From Triplophysa rosa (lineage: Eukaryota; Chordata; Actinopteri; Cypriniformes; Nemacheilidae), in the NCBI RefSeq assembly GCF_024868665.1, contig NC_079898.1, positions 16,302,403 to 16,366,402 on the forward strand: a stretch of DNA of 64,000 nt, in the 5' to 3' direction. Of this stretch, positions 1 through 10,915 are shown one piece after another; the first letter of the stretch is position 1; every line of letters begins with the position of its first letter. The position numbers and the translations under genes were made by a program. Under the pieces are notes generated by a model. It ran no database searches. It was not told the DNA's origin and saw only the letters and a list, made by a program, of their open reading frames with translations.

Positions 1-486
1 TCTATGGGATACAATTTTCTTTTCGTCCAGCTGGTCTTCTAGCCTGAACATCTGACAAATGCCCAAAATCCATAGGAACCAGCATTAGACCAGACCAGAT
101 TGACCAGACTGTAAACAAACCAGCTAAGGTGATTGCTTTAGATAAAAATGAATCTAATCGAATCTAATAAAACTGGACCTCACAGCAAACCGGACTTCTC
201 CACATCACTCTCTCCAGCTTATACCACATACACAGTACCCTTAATAATAGATTATAATTGATTTTCACCTGGCCCTGGCCTGGACGAAAAGGCTGAGCCA
301 ATAGCGTCTGCCCGTCAGAGAAACAGAGAAAACAGGCCAGCACGCATCTTTAAAAGCTCCAGACGTGTAGCACAGATAAAATATTTAGGATGAAGAATCC
401 TTGACCTCCTTGTGCTAGCCAGTTCCCAACTCGAATTGATTTCTGACAAGACAACTGGGACACAATTACAACAAAATGCACTAAAG
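1..486. other. Non-coding, no feature recognised
   Basis: I see no open frame, repeat family or RNA gene here. The sequence is ordinary mixed-composition vertebrate DNA that precedes a possible minus-strand exon; if that exon is real this stretch would hold its 3' UTR and downstream flank. Confidence 0.4.
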
Positions 487-596
487 CTAACCAGTTGTGT
501 CTCTGAACCTTCCCGCTAGTTTGACCTCTTCAGCGTGGCTGGGGTTGAACGGGAGGCCGAGGTCTGGCCAAGCGGACACTTGGTGGATCACACCAC
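487..596 (-). CDS. Possible terminal coding exon of an unidentified gene
   Basis: On the minus strand a pyrimidine-rich tract ending in CTTTTTCTCCCTCAG (a splice-acceptor shape) is followed by an open frame of 35 codons closed by TAG at 489-487. With two leading bases as split-codon phase, the frame reads GVIHQVSAWPDLGLPFNPSH and then AEEVKLAGRFRDTTG. The composition is more protein-like than neighbouring frames and GC content rises locally. I do not recognise the protein. No upstream exon can be identified in the window, so the rest of the gene would lie in unannotated DNA at higher coordinates. The open frame is short enough to be chance, so this is a candidate only. Confidence 0.22.
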
Positions 597-833
597 CTGA
601 GGGAGAAAAAGATCAACTGTCAATTGCTGCAAATGAGGGACTTGAACAGCATCTGAGAAACTGAGAAAACCAGAATCCAAGCAGACAGATGATCCCCACC
701 TCACCCCAACTAGTGTTTCAGGCAAATCAGGAGCAGTATTCAGACACCCTGCACTGTCTCTGCACATCTTGTGATGTGGCTTCTACTCTGGGTATCTGAA
801 AAGAAAAAAGCTCTCTGGGCTTGAGCATACACA

Positions 834-939
834 GAGAGGGAAAGAGAGAGAGAGAGCGAGAGAGAGAGAAGAAGAAGCAGAGAGAAGAGAGGGAAAGAGA
901 GAGAGAGAGCGAGAGAGAGAGAAGAAGAAGCAGAGAGAA
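834..939. repeat. 53-bp purine-rich unit in perfect tandem duplication
   Basis: A GA-rich unit starting GAGAGGGAAAGAGAGAG and containing GAAGAAGAAGCAG occurs at 834-886 and again, apparently identical, at 887-939. Interruptions inside the unit (GCGAG, GAAGAAGAAG) are shared by both copies, so this is a recent duplication of one block and not simple dinucleotide slippage. The open frames translating to serine/leucine runs on the minus strand are artefacts of this repeat. Confidence 0.85.
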
Positions 940-1189
940 GTAATGCCCTTTCCCCCAACATTAAATATCCATGTTTTTGGGTATTGTAAGGAACTTGGAT
1001 AAGTAACATTGGTGATAGTGAGAGTCTCTTCAAGATGAAAATCAGAGGAATGGATTGCTGGGGAAAACCAGTTTGCAAAGAGCAGTCTGCTCGTGGATAC
1101 AACATGGAAATTACACAGATAAACCAGAGCTGTGCGCATGTATTATATATTAAAAATGTGAAAAGTAAACAACCACTTCTGTAGGCAGT

Positions 1190-1440
1190 ACAAAAATGCT
1201 TGAATTAGATTTAACTTCATCAGTTGCACCACAAATAATAAATAATAAAATAAAATGACAATAAAATATAGAATACAATAATATATAAATATATTCACAC
1301 TTATTAAAAAATATTTGATAATCAAATAAAAATGTTAAAATAAAATGAATAAAATAAAAACTACTATAAAACATCAAATAAAATAATATATAAAACATGC
1401 ACACTCAAACACACTTGAATTTATAATTCACATAAAAAAT
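1190..1440. repeat. AT-rich low-complexity stretch
   Basis: Long runs of AATAAAATA-type sequence with several polyadenylation-like AATAAA strings occur here. Minus-strand open frames rich in Phe, Ile and Leu come from this composition and are not considered genes. Confidence 0.6.
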
Positions 1441-3780
1441 CGTTACTTCCACTTCTATGTTAGCCATGCGAGGAGTCATAAAGATGTTCATCTTTGTGGA
1501 AAAAAAAACACCACTGCAGCCTTAAGTGGTATCTTATGTGATAAAAACAGATTTAGTGATTAACCTTGTTTCGACATGGTTTACATTCAGGAGGCTATTT
1601 AAAAAAAATGGTAAACCTGAATTTCACAAACCAGCATTTTGTCTTAATTCTTGTAAATACTGGCATCACATGTAGCTTTAGTGTATATTTTAAAGGGGTT
1701 TTTGTACTTCTCAATAGATCACGCAGATGACCGTTTACACGTAAGCACTGCGTGTTCCCATCTGATGCACCAAATAACTTTAATAGCATGTTAATCCTGC
1801 ATCGTGCCAGGCTCGGGGCTGTCCAGGTTTGATGAGGTTGTTGGGTTTAACCAAGTTCATTGTGGTCAGTGGACACGCAGATGTTATTTGCTTATCGACC
1901 GGTGGACGTGCATGGGAGCTCTTTAGGGAAATCAAGTCTCTTTGAATTGGATCAAACCTTTTCTCTCCCACCATCCAAAACCACATGGCCGACCCAAAAG
2001 CACTCACTTTCCATACTGCTGAAATACAAATTCTCAGCTGAAATCACACAGATCGCCGTCTTTCTATTTAAAACAAGTATACCACCAGTGCCATCCAAAA
2101 CAAAAAACTTAATTCCATTATTCCATAGACATACACAAAATAAGCAGGAATGCTGGGCAGTGGTTGGGTGTGCGTAAGTGCGTCTGTGTGCGTGTACGGT
2201 TGTCATACGGTAAGCCAGCCACGGCAAAACTAGGTCATTAATCATACGCCGGCGTTGGAAGCGGCGTGTGTGGCGAGGTGGGGTCAAACTGGGGCTATTA
2301 AAGGAAGGCACAGGACTGGGGCCTCTGTTGTGCTAAACCTGAGATCCCTGCGGGCCCTGGCTGGGCCGGAACCCCAGCTGTCCTCCTCTGCCTGACACCC
2401 AGCTGGCTAGAGGGAGGATCGGGCAGAGTCCAAGCTGCCGCCCAACCTCTGCTCATGGGTAGAAAAAAAGGGCCTGTGGATTGGAGAACAGGAGCTCTCC
2501 AGTGAACAAACATCCCATAGCTAAAACTGAGCACAATAACATTGACGGTCTGTGACTCATGACGTACTTCAACTGCTCTTATTAAAAGGCCAAGCTTGGA
2601 TCTCTTTGTCATTGTGGAATATTTTTTCGTTTCACACACCAGCTGACGGACGCGTATTACGCACACACATACGCACGACTCCAGACCGCAAGCCATCATC
2701 TTCTTGGCGAAGTCCAGCTTTCATGCTGTTTTACTGTTTTAACATTTTACAGTCGGTCAACTCCATTCGTCTTGAACTGTAATTTACTGTATGTCATCGT
2801 ATTACATACGACCACATGAATGCTATCGGCTAGCCAGTAATTATAACGTGAGTTCCATAAACACAGTCATCGCTACTGCACTTGTTAGCGGACACGACGC
2901 CATTCTTATTGGCCACAGTCATTATTTGGACCCTGAGAGGTGCTCTGTCCCGAGTAAATACCTCCCGGCCACCTCCATTTTCTCTCAGCGCTCCCCGTAA
3001 CCATTCCTCCGACTAATCTCGAGCACTAGTTCAATTAAATTCAAAGTTGGCATGCATTGCAAGCATCGCTTCTATCAGTGATTCAGCTCTCTTTATAGCC
3101 AATCTATTTTTTAATAACGCTTCTGATGAAAACATTACAGTATTGATCTTTATTTATTGATCTAGCAGAGAGCATAGTTAAGGCTGACACAAATCAATCA
3201 AAATAAATGTAAAATGACGATGGAGAACAGCAGGACCCGAGGTTGAGCTCCGAGCTTAATTGGTGAAATGGCGAGAGGGAACCCAAAGCAATATCGGACA
3301 GTAATACAGTGGCTCAGATGCGTTTGTGTGGGCCAGATTACGCATTTGTATCGTATTAAACCTAGATTTCTGCAGCCAAGGTTAATGAAAGGCAGCAACT
3401 TACTTTATACGATAATCCCTGGAAAACCTCTCTGAGAATCACAAAGTGATGCATCCTATCACATGTGCTTAAAAGATCAGATTGTACACTGGCCTGTAGT
3501 AGCATGGGCATGGAGCAGGGATGTTTGGGGAAAAAAGACGAGAGAGTAAAAGAGATCGCTGTGGACAGACAGAAATGTTGTGTTATTGCAATCGGATGAA
3601 TGCAACCTGTGCTTGACACAAGTACAGTAGAAGTGACTCTCAGAGTCAGAGAGCAAAGGCTGTCCGACAAAACAAACAGTTTTTTTGGTGTGCAAAAACA
3701 CGCAGTCACATTAAACACCCCCAAATTGTTCATTTTTTCCCTCGTATCATTCTAAACTTGAACGCATGAAAGAAACAGAC
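1441..3780. other. Non-coding, no recognised gene
   Basis: No feature is supported in this stretch. A local GC-rich patch at about 2320-2460 contains CAGCTG and CCTGCGGGCCCTGG strings and lies in a minus-strand open frame of 133 codons (2298-2699), but the frame has no recognisable domain and continues through AT-rich flanks. I treat it as chance. Confidence 0.35.
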
Positions 3781-3786
3781 CTTTAT

Positions 3787-4235
3787 AAAACAAAAATAGT
3801 TCAATGTGACATCTGTTTGGTTAAGAAAAAACACACCAAAAACACAACTGAAACCAAATAACTGAGCCACTGAAACGGTTTTTTGTTCTTTTTGGTGCAT
3901 CACAAACATAGCCACTACATATTGTTTTTGTAGCACAGAAAAAAATAGTCATGGTGGTAAAAAAGATTTTTAGCCTTTCCAACACCACTTACAGAGACAG
4001 ACACATAAACCTACAATAAAGTGAAATACGTCCTTAAATTACCTCTATGAAAATCCATGGCCAATAGCTTTTTTTTTAAACAAAAATAGTTAATTGTGAC
4101 GTCTGTTTCATTAAAAACACACATACAGTACACAAAAATGCAAATGCAAATGAAAGTCACTGAAACTGTTTTTTGTTCTTTTTTGTTCTTTTTGGTGCCT
4201 CACAGTCATAGCCACAACATGCAGTTTTTGTCGGC
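3787..4235. repeat. Local duplicated block X (two diverged copies)
   Basis: The block at about 3787-3936 (AACAAAAATAGTTCAATGTG, then CACTGAAACGGTTTTTTGTT, then TGGTGCATCACAAACATAGC) recurs at about 4079-4235 with the same order of strings: AACAAAAATAGTTAATTGTG, CACTGAAACTGTTTTTTGTT and TGGTGCCTCACAGTCATAGC. The copies are direct and differ by substitutions and small indels. They surround block Y described separately. I do not recognise the block as a known repeat family. Confidence 0.7.
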
Positions 4236-4965
4236 GTGAAGATATAAAAAAATGTGGTTGCACAGAAAAGTTGTCATATGGGATTTGAACAACGTGATGG
4301 TTTAATCCAACAGTACGCTATGTTCCTAGCAAACTTTCCACATTTCTCCTGTTCTTAATGGGTAACCAGAACATCAAACCATAATTTTTCTCTACTAAAA
4401 ATCAGTGGACAGCCTGAGACTATCGTCAGTTTAACTAATTTAAAAGAAACTGGATTCTTCTTACTGTATAGGAGTTCTAATGCATAAAACATGTTAGACT
4501 CGCAAATATTAATGAGTTAACAAGGACCTTCGCATTATAATTATGTAGAGCAACCGTGGCATCTTAGTGGGACAATGTTCCCTGTGGGATACATAAACAT
4601 ATCATGCTAGCAAAACTCACCTACTTTTAACAAAACAGTTTACATGCAGATGCAAATAACTCCAAGCATCCTTCATTACGATAAGCCGATTAATGGCTAT
4701 GCCATTTGTAGCTTAATGACTGAAATAACTTTTTAATGCAGTGCTGACGGTTATTGTTTAAAACGCTGTCCGTAACCTTTACAAAGGACACAGTTCCAAG
4801 AAAATGCAAAACTCTAAAGGTTTTTCTGAAGTATTTACTTACAGTAGAGTCTTTACAAATAGCAGAGCTATTAGTTTAACTATGTAGCAATCAAATTCGG
4901 CATCCTCTATTGTCTGTTAGCTGTTTAGAACCAGAACTATAGTCGACTCATGAATGAATCATTCT

Positions 4966-5130
4966 TACATTTACATTACATTTATGTATTTGGCAGACGC
5001 TTTTATCCAAAGCGACTTACATTGCATTATACTATACAGTACATACGTTTCTGACTATGTGCAATCCCTGGGATCGAACCCATGATCTTGGCGTTTCTAG
5101 CGCCAGGCTTTAACCAATGAGCCACAGGAA
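4966..5130 (-). mobile_element. tRNA-derived SINE
   Basis: Read on the minus strand it begins TTCCTGTGGCTCATTGGTTA, which resembles a tRNA 5' half with an A box (TGGCTCATTGG), followed by a B box (GGGTTCGATCCC) at about 5080. The body leads to the tail GTAAGTCGCTTTGGATAAAA and GCGTCTGCCAAAT, ending in an AT-rich ACATAAATGTAATG simple tail. This is the architecture of a fish tRNA-SINE. The same tail is found at the 3' end of the LINE at 59351-60597. It is a transposed copy, not a functional tRNA gene: the anticodon arm and acceptor stem do not fold into a full cloverleaf by eye. Confidence 0.85.
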
Positions 5131-5376
5131 AGCTCTTTGGAGTAAAATGGCCCAAATCTTTAACAATTCAGACTAAATCATTCACACTTATGCACTGAAC
5201 CTTTTTTGTGATTTTTGTTGTTGTGTAAATGAATAAGTATAGTATTAATAGTCAATTAGAAGTATTAGTGCTGTCAAATCTTTAAATTGAATATTTAAGG
5301 TAAATATTTAAACAGAATTTCTATTATGTATAAATATATATTACACATAATATACACATGTATGTTTGAGCATATA

Positions 5377-5664
5377 TAGGACTGTCAAACAATTAATCAC
5401 AATTAATCGCATCCAGAATAAAAGGTTGTGTTTTCATGTCTGTGTACTGTGTAAATTTTTGTGTTTTAAAAAAACATACACATACACAAAATATATCAAA
5501 ATTAATAAACATTTATATATCATAAATATGTTTGCTAAAATGATTGCTAAATATAATATCCTTCTAAACATTTCCTTGTAATGTATGTTCATGTGTTTAT
5601 AAATACAAAATTAATATGCAAAGTACACATACATATATTCGTGATTAATCGTTTGACAGCCCTA
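5377..5664. mobile_element. Palindromic MITE with TAGGRCTGTCAAAC ends
   Basis: The left end is TAGGACTGTCAAACAATTAA and the right end is GATTAATCGTTTGACAGCCC followed by TA, forming an inverted repeat. The interior is AT-rich and partly self-complementary. TA at the outer edges could be a target duplication. No coding capacity. This type of short foldback element is common in teleost genomes; I infer that it was mobilised by an enzyme encoded elsewhere. A degenerate end of the same kind (GTGCTGTCAAAT) is visible near 5270. Confidence 0.8.
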
Positions 5665-6060
5665 GTTTTTATATATAAAGATATCAATAAAGAGTTAATT
5701 TGCAAAAACAGATTTTTAAAACTCCGCATTTGAAAATTTTTCAAAAATCATTTTTTTTATTATGCATTCCAATTAATACAAATTAAACTGCAGTTGAGTT
5801 GTTTTGATTAAGTAATAATAACTCATAAATAAATACATTGAAACATAAAAACAATACAGAGTTATGTGTTTTTAAACAAACTTAGCGTAACTAGCTATTG
5901 TTTCTAAAGGGTGGATTAGATATGCTATTTTTCTCAGTGAAAAAGTTTGTAGCCTTGCTAACCAGATTTTTAAGAGACAGACACATATACCTAAAATAAA
6001 GTGCAATACTTCACTGAATTACTTCTATGAAACCCACGGCCAATTACTCTCCATCACCAG

Positions 6061-8200
6061 TCACCATAACCGTGTTTGACAACTACTGACTCTCAATTCA
6101 TTGGACGAGCTGAACCTCAAATGCAGGCAGAACTTGAGAGCTGTCGGGTGAGCAGAAGATGAGCATGAAAGAGAGACAGTGGCATATCTGTCTGTACCCA
6201 ACCTGTCTGCTGCTTCAGAAGAGTAATTACAGGAAGGCCTGTGGTAATTAGCCCACCACTCACTGTGTTTGTCTGTTTTTAAAGCTGACAAAAAGAAGAA
6301 AAAAAACATACAAAAAATCTGGAAGCTGACAAAGCCTCAGCCCAGGTTTGCCATATGGGAGCGGATGGTTAGTGTCGAACAGCATGTTGGGTTACGTGGA
6401 ACTGAGTCAAATGTGTGAGATTAGCCACGGGGATCCCAAAAACGGAGACGTGCCTTCTGATACCGACAGTTAAACAGAAAAGACAGCCATTCTGCATCAC
6501 TCATTGTTTGTTATCAAGGACATCTCTATGCAGAGTTAAAACAATAAAGATGGGACAAGGCCAGTTTGAGATAGTTTAAGGTGAGCTGAAGGAACCACCA
6601 GATCTTACATTCCAACTAACTTTACTACAAATGTGTGGATCATTTACATGTGTTTTCATAACTTGTACATAATTCTAAAGTGTCTTGGAAACATTAATAT
6701 GACCTGAAATGTATGAACAATTATTTTTGCATAGTGTGCCATTATTTTTCATTTAAAACATCGCACAGTGGTTTTGGTTTATGTTTTGGGCAGGGCAAGT
6801 CTGACAGGCCCAAATGGGCCAAAAACATGCTAATTATATATCTTGTTTGCTTCTTTTGCTCTGACATTGTAACAGCTGCCGAGATCAACAAGAAAACTTT
6901 ATGATTGCGAGTTCTGAAGTAAGTTATAAATAGCTTGTGGACAGTTCGAGAGCAAGAGAGGGCTACCAGAGATCTCCGCCGAACGTACTGACTCAGAGGA
7001 AGATAATAATAAACTCACACGTCTTATTTCCAAAAAAACTCCTCTGCCGAAATGAAAGACTATGACAAATCGTTGTTCTAATGTTTCCTGTGTGGGTGTG
7101 CCGTGTGTGAATGTGTCTGTGTGTGTGTCCCTGTTGGCTAAGCAGCAGGGTGACTATTCCCCGTCTTCCTACCATCTGCCCAAGAGAGAGCTCCTCCAGC
7201 ACAGCCCTGCTGCACCCCTGCCACGATCAGCACTTTTCCAGGCTGAAGCCAAGAGAAGACGACATCCAGCTAACTCTGCAGGTCCAAGCCATTCCTCACC
7301 TGCCTCGATGTGAGCCCAGGATTCACAGAGAAGCTGTTAAACAAAAGAGATCAAGTTCTAAAACAATCCAACGCATCTAAAACTTTTTAATGGAGTGAAA
7401 GAAAAGTAAAGCAATGAAAACCAAAGTAAACAGAAATATTGTTCTTGACACTTTGATGAAGGTTTTATGTGGTAAAACCAATGACTGAGCTTCATTGGGG
7501 CACCCTAGTCATTGACAAGTTTATATGTTAAAACAACAGAAATAGAAAATCTATTAATGTAAATTAATGCATGAAATTTACACAGCAATCACAGCTTTTA
7601 CAGCTAGTACAAAGATAAAAACTTTATATTTCATATACTGTATATATTACACACAAAGATTACATACACAATTTCAGCCAGGACACTATCCATTAATGTA
7701 AAAACAAACAGAAAATCCCTTTATATTAATATAGTACATTGTGCCCTATTTTAAAAAAAATTAATTGAATAATATTTATATTTTAATTTATGTATTATTA
7801 TTAAGTCCTTTAACAGATTTACAAGTTAGGTGTAAACATGTACATGTAATGTACAAAAACATACAGTATAATTTACTTACATATGTGATTGACTTATATA
7901 TACTAAATTTATCTTATCTTTTTTATGCCCCAGCTGCCAGAATCTTACCCTTTTTACGGGTATGTTTTACAGTAGATTATGTGATCAAATGTTAAATCAG
8001 TCAACAGTCAATATTAAATGAACAACAAATAACATGTGATCGCAATATGAACAAAGAATTTATAAAATTCATAAAATGTGGATTCATGGTGGTTACTGTT
8101 GCTAAAGTTTCAAATCACTTAAAGTCTTCTTGCTCTTAAAATACTCGAGAATGGTCAAACACTCACTGAGGCAAGCCAGTCTACTATAAGCCATTTGGGT
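6061..8200. other. Non-coding, no recognised gene
   Basis: No gene is supported. Short open frames near 7062-7380 and 7765-7995 have no domain signature and overlap GT-rich or AT-rich sequence. The 7560-8050 part is strongly AT-rich. Confidence 0.35.
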
Positions 8201-8500
8201 GTTTGTAAAGGCTTACCCTTTTCAGCGCTCAGAGCTCCATTAGATAAAGAAGAGCAGTGCAGGCTAATTAGAGTCTGACCGTCTGGCCATTCTAGAGCAA
8301 AGATTCATTTGCACTGGCCTTACAAACCGCCTCTCTCTCTCTTTCTCTCTTCGCCTAATAGAAAAATAAGCTACTTCATTCTGCGTTGCTGGCAGTGACA
8401 CCTGCGATGGAGGGGGTAATGGTGTTTAATGGCCTTTTAAATTTTTATTCAGTCTGAGAATCATAAAAGAGGAGCCAGGCAGCCACTGGATCTCTTAATA
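8200..8500. promoter_or_regulatory. Candidate conserved non-coding element
   Basis: A non-repetitive stretch with a homeodomain-type core (GGCTAATTAGAG near 8266), CCATTAGATAAAG near 8236 and a run GGTGTTTAATGGCCTTTTAA near 8421. It has no open frame. The texture resembles developmental enhancers of vertebrates, but this is an inference from motif content only; conservation cannot be read from one sequence. Confidence 0.25.
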
Positions 8501-8800
8501 ATCCCAATGCTATGGCAACCAAAAGCATGTTCAGCCCTCGGACTTTAGGTGGCTCACCAATCCACCAAAAACCTAGTGAAAAACAAAGATGTGGAGAAAG
8601 GGGCTGGTTGAAAATAAGAGTGAGGAACCTTTCAAAATTTCTGCAAGGTCACCAATGGCTTGTTTTGGTGCCCCTCATAATAGACACATGCTGCCCAAGT
8701 CTCCGGCACGTTCATTTGGAATCACGGCCTGCTTGGTCAATGCAGTGAGGAATAGATTTTACATTAAGGAAAGAGAAAGTGGTAAAGAAGGAAAGTGGAA

Positions 8801-8852
8801 GAAGAGTGTTCATGTTTTGGAGAGCTGAAGAGTGTTCATGTTTTGGAGAGCT
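8801..8852. repeat. 26-bp perfect tandem duplication
   Basis: The unit GAAGAGTGTTCATGTTTTGG plus AGAGCT is present twice head to tail with no mismatch (8801-8826 and 8827-8852). Overlapping open frames on either strand reflect the repeat and are not genes. Confidence 0.9.
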
Positions 8853-10580
8853 GAACTGTGTGTGTTTGGGATCCCAGGCGGAAGACACAAATCCAGATCT
8901 GATATGAGACTTACAGCTTTTACACATCTGAAACCTGCTGTATCACCAGACGCTATCTTTTATTTATTTGCAGCATTAAGAGAGAGGAAGATTCTCTTGA
9001 AAAAAAGTAAATCACTCCTTTTCTAAATAGGCCTGTACACGTAAAAAACAACACATTAAGTAAAAGGTAATGACCTGCCACCAATCATTTTTGATCCAGA
9101 TGTATTCAATTACCTTACACCTCTTTTATTCTGAAGTCTTAATAAGACTTTAATCCAGAAATAAAGATTTTGTCTGCCAGTTTAAGTTAGTGAGATATCC
9201 AACATGCATGAAACTATATTGTTGTCACGTGAGCGAAATAATGTCAAATAGATGACTCCCTTTATCATTCAAAAATATAACGTTCCGTTTTTATATCGAA
9301 CTGATCAATTTCAAGTTTTAATAACTCATCTGCAAAAACCCTTTCAAATGCCTGCTCTTCCTATGATTACTCGGAGTTAAACAAACTTGAAGATGAAACG
9401 AATGGAAGTTTTGAGGCAGTCAGCAGCCCCAGTCAGGCTTCACATCTTGAAGACGCGGTCCAGGTCCAGCAGTCAATCTTACGAGTGGTCTCCTGTCCAC
9501 CCTAGCCGACTGAGCGCGTCGCCGTGCCGTTTTAATGTCAGTGATAGACATCAAACCCTGTTCTTTCCCAAACTCCATCTGCTTCATACAGATGTCTCAA
9601 TCAAGCCAGCAGCTGCGTGGTGTCTGTACTGTCGGAAAGGGCCAGTGCTGCACTTACACACACTTCTGTTTAGACACAGAAAACGTACCTGCCATCCACC
9701 ACATGCTACCTGACCCGCCCGTCTGCTGCCTGTCACTCAGCCCTCACGTGAACCCTCAACACGCTACCACAATCTTATGAACATACACGCACATACAAAC
9801 ATAATTACACACTAGTGCACACATGCAAGCTCTTCTTCCAACACTTCAACTGTTTGGAGGAAAAAAGCCAGAGGCAAATGCCTTTTCTATGCTATCAATT
9901 AAATACACGCACCATCAGAGATGAAATAATGGCTTGTTGTGACACACTGCAGATTCTGTTATCCTATGTGCTTATTATGAGATACATAACAGGTGGGCTT
10001 ATTTAAGAATAAATCTTGGTGACAAAACTGTAAAATATACAGATATTCCCTTCTGCTTCCAGTGGATCTGCAGTATCTGTCTCTTCATATTTCTTTTTTT
10101 TTGTGAATAGCAGATAAGGACAGGATTGGACAGAAATGCAAAAAGAAAGTTTGTGAGAAATCAGGCCAGAGCTGCACTTTCTGACAGTATGCAAAAAGTC
10201 TGGAAATTGTTACTATAATTTTATACTTAACACCATGAATTGAATAATGTACCAAAAATGAAAAGATCTTTCAGATAAAACTAAAGAACTTCAGAACCTT
10301 CACTGACTGTGACTGGTTTAAGCTCTAAATTCTGTGATTGGCACCTATTTAATTGACTTTTATTTGGCATAACTAATACTTTTGTTTAGTTTGGTATCAC
10401 CTGTTTACCCCTGGCACTTTTGTTTTTTTTTGTCCACAATTTCACATTGCATGTAAAATGTTTTACAAACGTAAGTGTAAGAAATGTATTTCTTTCATAT
10501 TAAGTGTAATTTAAATGTATTAACACATCGCTTAAGACTCACTGATATAAAATTTTAATTAAACTTTATTTGGAGTACTA
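8853..10580. other. Non-coding, no recognised gene
   Basis: Open frames up to 108 codons (9387-9713) occur, but none has a recognisable motif, splice context or codon pattern. I see no repeat family here. Confidence 0.35.
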
Positions 10581-10582
10581 CT

Positions 10583-10745
10583 CAGGGATAGTTCACCCAA
10601 AAGTGAAAATTCTGTCATCATTTTAAGAATGTCAGTAACCATACTATGGCAGTCAGTGGGGGATGAGATCTGTTTGGTTACAGACATTCTTCCAAATATC
10701 TTCCTTTGTGTTTAGCAGAACAAAGAAATGTATACAGGTTTGGAA
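10583..10745. mobile_element. Angel-type MITE fragment
   Basis: It starts with GGGATAGTTCACCCAAAAGT, continues with GAAAATTCTGTCATCATTTT and then the inverted arm TTTGGTTACAGACATTCTTC, and stops at ACAGGTTTGGAACC, short of the usual right terminus. It is interrupted there by the 5'-truncated end of a retroposon, so the right arm is missing. Confidence 0.8.
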
Positions 10746-10913
10746 CCATCTTTGGAACTCTTTGCACTACCTCACATCTGCACTGTTGTATAATTCACTG
10801 GTTTGCACTCTATCTGCCATTACCTATCTTGTTTTTCTTTTTTTTAATATCCTTGCTTGTTATAGTTGTATTTTACATATATATAATAATCTGTATTTAT
10901 CTGCATTTATATA
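10746..10913 (+). mobile_element. 5' part of a retroposon 3' end, split by Tc1
   Basis: The stretch GGAACTCTTTGCACTACCTC through CTGTATTTATCTGCATTTAT resembles the 3' untranslated end of a fish non-LTR retrotransposon. Its continuation, ending in GACAATAAAGCAGACTTTGT, is found on the far side of the Tc1 element at 12139-12283. I infer one 5'-truncated insertion that was later split by Tc1. The exact family is uncertain. Confidence 0.5.
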
Positions 10914-10915
10914 TA

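Larger units (their letters stand above)
3965..6047. repeat. Local duplicated block Y (copies at both ends of this interval)
   Basis: The sequence at 3965-4064 (ACAGAGACAGACACATAAAC, CTACAATAAAGTGAAATACG, ATTACCTCTATGAAAATCC, ATGGCCAATAGC) is repeated in direct orientation at about 5950-6047 (AGAGACAGACACATATACC, CTAAAATAAAGTGCAATACT, ATTACTTCTATGAAACCCAC, GGCCAATTAC). Only the two ends are the repeat; between them lie a SINE and a MITE. Together with block X this gives the order X-Y-X-(SINE, MITE)-Y, which suggests a local tandem duplication later split by insertions. Confidence 0.7.

Noticed and set aside
5066..5130. Possible tRNA gene with A and B boxes on the minus strand
   Set aside because: It is the head of a SINE: it continues into a retroposon body and LINE-type tail and lacks a complete cloverleaf.
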